Source: a virus
Virus record (IMG/VR): IMGVR_UViG_3300021168_000009
Span: 1 to 45,963 of that record
DNA: 45,963 bases
Strand: one strand, 5' to 3'
The position numbers and the translations under genes are program-made. Below the pieces are notes generated by a model that worked only from the letters and a program-made list of their open reading frames with translations, was not told the DNA's origin and did not search any database. Shown here piece after piece: positions 41,806 through 45,963 of this stretch (position 1 is the stretch's first letter; every line of letters begins with the position of its first letter).

Positions 41806-42015
41806 ATGAAGACCATATGCCTATTGCTAGCATTGTTTACCACTTCAGTGTATGCTGAACATACCTCGGCATCCTTCACTGTAGGTATAACCATTGTTGC
41901 TAGTTGCTCTGTGGTTGTATCCAGTGTTAGACTACCTGCCAGTTGTGTGGCTAAGTCATTGCCACCGTTGATAATCACTAACACTAAGAACAAGGTTGTT
42001 ACCATCTATTACTGA
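41806..42015 (+). CDS. small secreted protein resembling a miniature fimbrial/spore-coat-U strand pattern
   Basis: 69 residues. MKTICLLLALFTTSVYA is a clear Sec signal peptide with an AxA-like cleavage before EH. The mature ~50 residues run ASFTVGITIVASC, then PASC, and end NKVVTIYY. That is the first strand, disulfide pair and last strand pattern of SCPU/fimbrial subunits, with the middle cut out. It should be a periplasmic disulfide-bonded protein. The start may instead be ATG 41797; neither has a strong ribosome site. As the first rightward gene it might block pilus assembly or a second phage, which is inference. The signal peptide is the best evidence that it is real. Confidence 0.62.
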   Translation: MKTICLLLALFTTSVYAEHTSASFTVGITIVASCSVVVSSVRLPASCVAKSLPPLIITNTKNKVVTIYY

Positions 42016-42025
42016 GAGAATAGCC

Positions 42026-42106
42026 ATGAGTCCATACATCGTTTACTTCGGTAGCCTATTGATTCTTGCTATCGTTTGTCTGTGTTCAAAGAACGAAGAT
42101 AAATAG
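42026..42106 (+). CDS. 26-aa single-helix membrane peptide
   Basis: ATG 42026 to TAG 42104-42106. The sequence starts MSPYIVYFGSLLILAIVC and ends in charged CSKNEDK, so it should be an N-out or N-in single-span peptide. GAGAA precedes the start. It ends exactly where the structured noncoding region begins. Tiny membrane peptides recur in this early region (42-113, 45830-45913). Function unknown. Confidence 0.5.
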   Translation: MSPYIVYFGSLLILAIVCLCSKNEDK

Positions 42107-42865
42107 TCATACAAGTTATAGTCTGTTCAGCTTAGGTTCAGACTATACCTAGTATGATTTGATCGTCAGTCATGGAATGACCCTGAGACATGCTAGTCCG
42201 CCTAGTTGTATAGCCGACGTCTCATATAGTGCCGTAAGGTGACGATGACAACGTCGGGTTGTCTTTGTTGTAACACTGTCATACTGTTCATGTCTGTAAA
42301 GCATGCTTATGCAGTGCGCAAAAACGTACAAAAACGCTAGAAAATACGTTCAGGCTACGTTCAGGGTAACGAGTGTAGTCTGGACAACATAGCAAACGGG
42401 CTAAATGTTCAGCTACTGGGGACGACAACCGTATGACATAGCAAGTATGTCAGCCAATGGTGGTGATTGGAGTGCTAAAGCCTGACGGCAATGGTTCCGG
42501 TCTAAGCTAACGGCGTCAAAGGAGACTATAAACCCTCAACCATGCCGCTAGGTGAATATAGGGCAGAGTCGCGGTGCAGGCATCGGTGAATGCACCCCCG
42601 TTACTTTCACGGGCAACATGTTCTAAGCTGGCCTGTCTTACAAGCAGGGACTAGCTCGGCACTGGAAAGGATCGCAAGCGAACGTCTTGAGTAATTTAAC
42701 GTTCCCCGATCAAGGTTCAGGCTCAAGGATTCTATTCCTCGACTAACTGAACTAGCCATCATAATGGCGGCAAGCGTTAGCTTGCAAGTATGCCCTGCGA
42801 ATAGAGCACTCGGGCTTCTACCCGCCACGGCTTGACGACTAACTGACATATGCATAGTCAGATTC
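42107..42865 (+). ncRNA. candidate large structured noncoding RNA (~760 nt)
   Basis: No plausible gene occupies this interval. GC is about 49% by hand count (353 of 720 bases, 42121-42840) against roughly 40% elsewhere. Perfect hairpins follow one another: 42117-42125/42139-42147 (9 bp, enclosed by 42107-42112/42152-42157), 42169-42181, 42184-42189/42219-42224, 42247-42252/42258-42263, 42434-42440/42446-42452 (7 bp, GCAAG loop), 42454-42458/42466-42470, 42483-42487/42514-42518, 42573-42578/42591-42596, 42597-42600/42610-42613, 42632-42648, 42755-42768, 42770-42775/42780-42785 (6 bp), 42811-42814/42821-42824 and 42843-42847/42857-42861. CGCAAG caps, A-rich linkers and direct repeats also occur. 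Location near phage tRNAs matches the habitat of GOLLD and ROOL RNAs. Family membership is a hypothesis; both ends are approximate. Confidence 0.68.
42632..42648 (+). other. anticodon-arm-like hairpin inside the structured RNA
   Basis: A 5-bp stem (42632-42636 with 42644-42648, one G-U) closes the 7-nt loop CTTACAA, identical to the anticodon loop of bacterial tRNA-Val(UAC). No D-arm, T-arm or acceptor stem can be drawn around it, so it is not a tRNA gene. It may be a chance match or a mimic. Confidence 0.4.
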
Positions 42866-42902
42866 AGAGCATACTTTCAAGCTAACTCGTTGGAGAACAA
42901 TC

Positions 42903-43100
42903 ATGGATACACGTCCTGTCTTTGTTAAACACAATAAAGCTTTTCAGCGTCAAGCTAAGATCGTGCAGCTTGACAGTATTAAAACACCAGAAGCTAGGAA
43001 AGAACATAAGAACATGTTTACGTTTAGGATTGGCCGGACTAAGGTTAACACTGCCGGCTTCTATGAAAGGTCTGGTAAGCATCCTGTTCGATGTAAGTGA
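42903..43100 (+). CDS. hypothetical basic protein, 65 aa
   Basis: ATG 42903 has GGAG 8 nt upstream (42891-42894). The product is strongly basic and mixed alpha/beta (FVKHNKAFQRQAKIVQLDSI, KEHKNMFTFRIGRTKVNTAG), ending KHPVRCK. It is the first protein gene after the structured RNA and could be an RNA- or nucleoprotein-binding partner, but only charge and position suggest that. The frame in +1 (from 42922) is a shadow without a ribosome site. Confidence 0.68.
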   Translation: MDTRPVFVKHNKAFQRQAKIVQLDSIKTPEARKEHKNMFTFRIGRTKVNTAGFYERSGKHPVRCK

Positions 43101-43162
43101 ATTGGCTATCCAGTAATATGTAAATAATATCTAATCAACACACAACACAAGTGGAGAGTGTC

Positions 43163-43756
43163 ATGAGTACAATTAAGTATGTCGAAGCCAAAGACTTGAA
43201 AGGTCTAGAAGTAATTCAAGACAAGGCCATCAAGAGTGTCCACAGTGCACGTATGCTTATACAAGTTGCACTTGTGGCCACGATCCTACACATGGGTAAG
43301 CATGGAGACTGGACAGTTGCCAGTCGCTTGGTTGAAGGTCTGGGTAACACTGTCAATGGTAAGGCTGTGGTTGAATGGCTTAGGAAGTTTGGTAACCTGT
43401 CAACCAATGATGATGGATTCACTGGCTTTACCAACAAGGATTTCAAGGCAGCAGTGCTGGCAACATTGGATGAAGCCAAGGCAACCATGTGGTATGAACT
43501 TAAGATTGTTAACCCGTTCAAGGGTTACAGTCTTGAGGCACAATTGCAACAGGTAATCAAGAACCACAAGTCAGTGATGGCAAAGGTTGACACATTGTCC
43601 AAGGATGAACAGGACAAGGTAGATGTAACTGTCAATGATGCAACCATTCGGCAAGTGTTGGCGTTGTGTAAGTTTGATGCCATCATTGCCGATGCAAGTA
43701 ACACAGATACAATTGCTGCAGAGATTGCCGCACTTGAGAAAGTGACAACCAACTAA
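43163..43756 (+). CDS. hypothetical early protein, 197 aa
   Basis: ATG 43163 with GGAGAG upstream; the GTG at 43151 is weaker. The protein is largely helical, with KSVHSARMLIQVALVATILH near the N-terminus, a Trp-containing WTVASRLVEGLG, and a C-terminal helix rich in Asp/Ala (IIADASNTDTIAAEIAALEK). It is the largest gene of the early tract and is followed by a terminator-like hairpin, so it may form its own transcript unit. I recall similar proteins of about 200 aa at the start of other podovirus early regions but no function. Confidence 0.75.
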   Translation: MSTIKYVEAKDLKGLEVIQDKAIKSVHSARMLIQVALVATILHMGKHGDWTVASRLVEGLGNTVNGKAVVEWLRKFGNLSTNDDGFTGFTNKDFKAAVLATLDEAKATMWYELKIVNPFKGYSLEAQLQQVIKNHKSVMAKVDTLSKDEQDKVDVTVNDATIRQVLALCKFDAIIADASNTDTIAAEIAALEKVTTN

Positions 43757-43779
43757 TACAACAGTAACACTGGTTACCT

Positions 43780-43808
43780 AGCCCATTGCTAACCACAGTG
43801 GGCTTTGT
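43780..43808 (+). terminator. probable terminator after the 197-aa early gene
   Basis: AGCCCA (43780-43785) pairs with TGGGCT (43799-43804), with a weak inner pairing, followed by TTGTC (43805 on). It lies 24 nt after the upstream stop. The T tract is short, so termination may be partial. Confidence 0.5.
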
Positions 43809-43924
43809 CATGTCTGTTGGTACAGTTCTTAGCTCACTGTTGATGGACAATGATTGTCTAAAGAATACAGACCTTGTCGGCTCATACTAAAGACAGCAGG
43901 CATGACAAACAATGGGAGAATGTT

Positions 43925-44098
43925 GTGAATGTCTATCGTGCATGGATCAATCAACCAAGTACACTGCAACAAGACCATAGATTGCATGGTAAGTATTGCA
44001 TCGTACAAGACGATGGCAATCAATATTTAAGAGTGTGGTTTACTGAGGGTGAACTAATATCAACGATGGTTAGTAGACTTGCACTATCAAAGTGTTGA
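43925..44098 (+). CDS. small conserved-type phage protein, 57 aa
   Basis: GTG 43925 follows GGGAGA by 5 nt and gives VYRAWINQPSTLQQDHRLHG, YCIVQDDGNQYLRVWFTEGE and SRLALSKC. I recognise this pattern (WINQPSTLQ-x-H-xx-HG then a WFTEG strand) as a small protein widespread in phage early regions with no known activity. It looks like a compact beta barrel. The longer TTG start at 43874 is possible but lacks a ribosome site. Confidence 0.7.
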   Translation: MNVYRAWINQPSTLQQDHRLHGKYCIVQDDGNQYLRVWFTEGELISTMVSRLALSKC

Positions 44099-44153
44099 GT
44101 TTTACAATGCACGTTTTGTTAATTTTTGCCACAAAATCAAAAGGGCTATGAAA

Positions 44154-44330
44154 ATGTCAAACAAAATGGTTGTCCAGTGTGCTTCGTTCAAAGGTAAGCA
44201 AGTGGTTCGTGCACCTATTGAGCATGGTAAGCGTACAGGCAAGACTCACCGTGACCATACAAGTGGTTCATGGGCACGTCGTCCTCAGAATATCCGGGAC
44301 CGTCAAGACCGTTATGATGAGTTGAAGTAA
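44154..44330 (+). CDS. hypothetical highly basic protein, 58 aa
   Basis: ATG 44154 with AAGGG 8 nt upstream; ATG 44148 is the alternative. The product is strongly basic with a Lys/Arg/His core (FKGKQVVRAPIEHGKRTGKT, HRDHTSGSWARRPQNIRDRQ). It is probably disordered or nucleic-acid binding. The frame extends upstream to 44079, but that part has no good start. Function unknown. Confidence 0.62.
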   Translation: MSNKMVVQCASFKGKQVVRAPIEHGKRTGKTHRDHTSGSWARRPQNIRDRQDRYDELK

Positions 44331-44336
44331 TACGTC

Positions 44337-44492
44337 ATGGAATCAACAGAATTGTTCAACCAGTTCAGCAAGCTTGAGCTTAATGATGTCAAGACTGTTG
44401 AACTGGTTAAGTGGCTTAAGAACAGAACTGGTTGGTCAGTTCATATGTCTTACATGGTGGCTTGTCTAATTAAAATTGCTAATAAAAGGTGA
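44337..44492 (+). CDS. hypothetical helical protein, 51 aa
   Basis: ATG 44337 to TGA 44490-44492. It has two predicted helices (ELFNQFSKLELNDVKTVELV, VHMSYMVACLIKIANKR) with a KWLKNRTGW link. The ribosome site is weak (GAAG). It lies 6 nt downstream of the basic protein and 4 nt before the next ATG, in the rhythm of this operon. Function unknown. Confidence 0.52.
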   Translation: MESTELFNQFSKLELNDVKTVELVKWLKNRTGWSVHMSYMVACLIKIANKR

Positions 44493-44496
44493 TGTT

Positions 44497-44736
44497 ATGA
44501 TTACTGCCAGACAAGCCCAGCTTAAGTTCAATGACAAAGACTACGTAGATGCAATGATCGTAGTTAACCAAGCCATTATTGATGCGAGTCCTAACAGCCA
44601 TGAGGTAGGTGTTTCAATATTGACTGGTACTAATAACACACCATTGCAGGTTAAGTATGCATTGGAAAAGGTTGGATTCAATGTAATTCTAAATCATTAC
44701 GACAATGGTTTTAGTAATATCAATGTGAGGTGGTGA
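44497..44736 (+). CDS. hypothetical protein, 79 aa
   Basis: ATG 44497 with AAGGTGAT upstream; the frame open to 44476 is not needed. It is predicted alpha/beta (KFNDKDYVDAMIVVNQAIID, HEVGVSILTG, VKYALEKVGFNVIL), a small compact fold ending INVRW. It precedes the tRNA cluster by 86 nt. Function unknown. Confidence 0.68.
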   Translation: MITARQAQLKFNDKDYVDAMIVVNQAIIDASPNSHEVGVSILTGTNNTPLQVKYALEKVGFNVILNHYDNGFSNINVRW

Positions 44737-44822
44737 GATGAATACTTAACCATTTGTTACCAGCAGCCATCAGCGGCTTATCGTGTAATTATTCACACTA
44801 TAGAAGTTTTATAATAATCAAT

Positions 44823-44899
44823 GCCTCGGTAGCTCAACTGGACAGAGCATCAACCTTCTAAGTTGATTGTTGCAGGTTCAAATCCTGCTCGGGGCACCA
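44823..44899 (+). tRNA. tRNA-Arg (UCU)
   Basis: A 77-nt cloverleaf: 7-bp acceptor (GCCTCGG/TCGGGGC with G-U pairs), D-arm, anticodon stem TCAAC/GTTGA with loop CTTCTAA, T-stem GCAGG/CCTGC, and encoded CCA. Anticodon TCT reads AGA and AGG, which are frequent in this phage's genes but rare in many enteric-type hosts. Confidence 0.93.
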
Positions 44900-44905
44900 A
44901 TCATT

Positions 44906-44982
44906 GCACCTATAGCTCAGTTGGTTAGAGCAGGAGACTCATAATCTCTTGGCCCTAGGTTCGAGTCCTAGTGGGTGCACCA
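44906..44982 (+). tRNA. tRNA-Met (CAU)
   Basis: A 77-nt cloverleaf: acceptor GCACCTA/TGGGTGC, D-stem GCTC/GAGC, anticodon loop CTCATAA (CAT), T-stem CTAGG/CCTAG, discriminator A and CCA. CAU could also serve tRNA-Ile(CAU) if the C is modified by TilS; I cannot decide without identity-element comparison. Seven bases separate it from the Arg tRNA. Confidence 0.88.
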
Positions 44983-44987
44983 AGTAT

Positions 44988-45062
44988 TAGTTAGTCGTCC
45001 AACCGGCAAGACATCAGTCTCCAAAACTGAGGATGTGAGTTCGAGTCTCACCTAACTAGCCA
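44988..45062 (+). tRNA. tRNA-Trp (CCA), with weak D-arm
   Basis: A 75-nt cloverleaf: acceptor TAGTTAG/CTAACTA, anticodon loop CTCCAAA (CCA) on stem TCAGT/ACTGA, T-stem GTGAG/CTCAC, discriminator G and CCA end. The D-stem has only three pairs (GTC/GAC), so structure is slightly degenerate. It reads UGG. Confidence 0.86.
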
Positions 45063-45122
45063 TACCAACGGCAGGCCTATAACCTGCAATGCTCTTAGAA
45101 CGCTTCTATGGAGGTTACAGAC

Positions 45123-45287
45123 ATGGTTGACACCATTGAAGACAAACTAGAAAGAGCAAGACAAGTATTGATAGAACTAAAAGAACAAGGTTATAGTAAT
45201 AAAGATTTGAATCAGGTTGAACTAATAATGCTTATGGAAATGGGTAGTCATGTCCAAGAGACAGGAACACATAGCAATAGCATATGA
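45123..45287 (+). CDS. hypothetical helical protein, 54 aa
   Basis: ATG 45123 has a good GGAGG 8 nt upstream (45110-45114). The product is an acidic helix pair (IEDKLERARQVLIELKEQGY, LNQVELIMLMEMG). Its 3' end overlaps the deaminase gene by 38 nt in another frame. Function unknown; it is the first gene after the tRNAs. Confidence 0.65.
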   Translation: MVDTIEDKLERARQVLIELKEQGYSNKDLNQVELIMLMEMGSHVQETGTHSNSI

Positions 45288-45552
45288 CAAACAAGGACGA
45301 GTCATATCAATCGGTAGGAATAGTTACATCCGCTCTAATAAGACTCAGCGTAAGTATGCCCGACTGGTTGGTAAACCTGATAGTGTTTTTTTGCATGCCG
45401 AGATAGATGCTCTGGTCAGAGCCAAGGGCAGACAAATACATTCCATGTTCGTGTCTAGGATAACTCCGAGTGGATATGCTATGTCTAAACCGTGTGAGAT
45501 ATGTGAACAAGCATTGAAAGACTTTGGTGTTAAACACTTGAGGTGGACATGA
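45250..45552 (+). CDS. cytidine/deoxycytidylate deaminase-like protein
   Basis: 100 residues. Catalytic zinc motif: HAEIDAL (His, Glu) and PCEIC (Cys, Cys), in the HAE...PCxxC arrangement of the deaminase superfamily. It is shorter than T4 dCMP deaminase (193 aa) and lacks an obvious second zinc site or allosteric part. It could convert dCMP to dUMP for thymidine supply, or be a minimal cytidine deaminase. The gene follows TGGGTAG and overlaps the upstream gene. Confidence 0.8.
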   Translation: MSKRQEHIAIAYDKQGRVISIGRNSYIRSNKTQRKYARLVGKPDSVFLHAEIDALVRAKGRQIHSMFVSRITPSGYAMSKPCEICEQALKDFGVKHLRWT

Positions 45553-45553
45553 T

Positions 45554-45697
45554 ATGGGTACTGTTCTTATCAAGACAAAGAAACAAAAGATACTAGATAT
45601 CATTAACGATTATGTTTTCCTTGCAACAGGTCAAAACCTCACTGAAGAAGATGACTATGATGATTTTCTAGAGGCCTTAGATGACGCAGGATTATAA
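45554..45697 (+). CDS. hypothetical acidic protein, 47 aa
   Basis: ATG 45554 is 1 nt after the deaminase stop. A basic N-terminal helix (VLIKTKKQKILDIINDYVF) is followed by an acidic end (TEEDDYDDFLEALDDAGL). The bipolar charge suggests a protein-protein contact peptide or inhibitor. Function unknown. Confidence 0.55.
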   Translation: MGTVLIKTKKQKILDIINDYVFLATGQNLTEEDDYDDFLEALDDAGL

Positions 45698-45699
45698 CT

Positions 45700-45840
45700 A
45701 TGTATACTCTATATGCAATTGGTGTATGTGCCTTAGCATTCCTAGTATGTGTTTTGTTTGATATGGCAGTAGAAGATTATCGGGAACGCAAGTTAGAAGA
45801 ACAAGATATCAAAGACTTGGAGATGATTAATGACTCCTGA
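45700..45840 (+). CDS. small single-span membrane protein, 46 aa
   Basis: The N-terminal hydrophobic helix (YAIGVCALAFLVCVLF) is followed by a strongly charged tail (VEDYRERKLEEQDIKDLEMI). It is translated 2 nt after the preceding stop and overlaps the following tiny gene. It is similar in design to other early membrane peptides in this genome. Function unknown. Confidence 0.6.
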   Translation: MYTLYAIGVCALAFLVCVLFDMAVEDYRERKLEEQDIKDLEMINDS

Positions 45841-45913
45841 GACATGGTTACTATTGTTCATCATTGGCATACTACTATTAGCATTTGGTGGTAATAGAAA
45901 CAAACCATCATAA
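45830..45913 (+). CDS. 27-aa membrane peptide
   Basis: ATG 45830 overlaps the preceding gene by 11 nt and ends TAA 45911-45913. The product (ETWLLLFIIGILLLAFG core, GNRNKPS tail) is one transmembrane helix with a basic end. No separate ribosome site is needed if coupled. Low certainty because of its size. Confidence 0.42.
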   Translation: MTPETWLLLFIIGILLLAFGGNRNKPS

Positions 45914-45920
45914 TGCATAA

Positions 45921-45936
45921 GCATAACAAGTTATGC
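45921..45936. repeat. hairpin next to the terminal repeat
   Basis: GCATAA (45921-45926) and TTATGC (45931-45936) form a 6-bp stem with a CAAG loop, directly before the right 26-bp repeat. It could be a weak structural or packaging signal, or chance. Confidence 0.35.
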
Positions 45937-45937
45937 A

Positions 45938-45963
45938 ATGCGTAAAAACTAACATTTTTGGTA
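45938..45963. repeat. 26-bp terminal direct repeat, right copy
   Basis: Identical to positions 1-26. See the left copy for interpretation. Confidence 0.9.

Noticed and set aside
41754-42005. 83-codon minus-strand frame opposite the secreted protein
   Set aside because: The plus-strand product has a textbook signal peptide and the transcription direction of its neighbours; the minus frame is its shadow.
42600-42690. Possible tRNA-Val around the CTTACAA loop
   Set aside because: No acceptor, D or T arm can be drawn; only the anticodon-like hairpin is present.
42607-42855. 82-codon minus-strand frame in the structured region
   Set aside because: No ribosome site, opposite to local transcription, poor protein-like composition, and covered by hairpins; a chance frame in GC-richer sequence.
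45060-45080. Fourth tRNA after tRNA-Trp
   Set aside because: Only a short GCAGG/CCTGC stem is visible, with no cloverleaf.
1-45963. CRISPR array, integrase, repressor or insertion sequence
   Set aside because: No regularly spaced repeats with unique spacers, and no protein with integrase, Cro/CI-type or transposase motifs was found on either strand.

Overview
This window looks like the complete genome of a lytic, short-tailed (podovirus-type) phage of a Gram-negative bacterium. The first 26 bases recur exactly as the last 26, so the unique circle or unit length would be 45,937 bp. Virion genes follow a T7-like order (terminase, portal, scaffold, capsid, two tail tubular proteins, large internal virion proteins). 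Lysis genes include a signal-anchored endolysin and an overlapping inner/outer membrane spanin pair, which implies an outer membrane. No integrase, repressor, CRISPR array or single-subunit phage RNA polymerase was found. Instead the phage encodes an ECF-type sigma factor, so it probably redirects host RNA polymerase. The closest relatives I can suggest from memory are SIO1/VpV262-type podoviruses for layout and phiEco32 for the amidoligase genes and the sigma factor; both are inferences.

Layout. (1) 41.2-41.8 kb is a noncoding divergent hub packed with palindromes, direct repeats and a C-rich/G4-capable tract. (2) Rightward from the hub, 41.8-45.9 kb is an early region of very small genes, a strong candidate for a ~760-nt structured RNA (about 42.11-42.87 kb), and three tRNAs (Arg-UCU, Met-CAU, Trp-CCA). 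It runs through the 26-bp repeat into the left end. (3) 0.2-1.2 kb holds more tiny genes, one interrupted by an amber codon. (4) 1.2-8.9 kb is a ten-gene cassette of gamma-glutamyl and amide-bond enzymes: gamma-glutamylcyclotransferase, class I and class II glutamine amidotransferase-fold proteins, two different COOH-NH2 ligases, an ATP-grasp ligase, a 2OG-Fe oxygenase-like protein and three unknowns. (5) 8.9-20.2 kb is DNA replication and nucleotide metabolism: primase-helicase, sigma factor, family A DNA polymerase, putative SSB, exonucleases, HNH nuclease, MazG-like pyrophosphohydrolase, HAD phosphatase and ribonucleotide reductase NrdB/NrdA. (6) A bidirectional terminator at 20.25 kb separates this from the leftward late block. 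(7) The late block (41.2 down to 20.3 kb, minus strand) encodes packaging, head, tail, internal proteins and lysis.

How it fits together. Early transcription probably starts at the hub, passes the structured RNA and tRNAs, and continues clockwise into the amidoligase and replication genes. The sigma factor made there would then drive the opposite late block. The amidoligase cassette is predicted to make or edit a gamma-glutamyl or peptide-like product during infection; its substrate is unknown.

Two genome-scale signals stand out. First, CCWGG (the EcoRII/Dcm site) is almost absent: I found 2 sites, against about 34 CCSGG sites, and Pro-Gly codon pairs are written CCG-GG or CCC-GG almost without exception. 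Second, the candidate structured RNA lies near tRNA genes, the setting known for large ornate phage RNAs such as GOLLD and ROOL.
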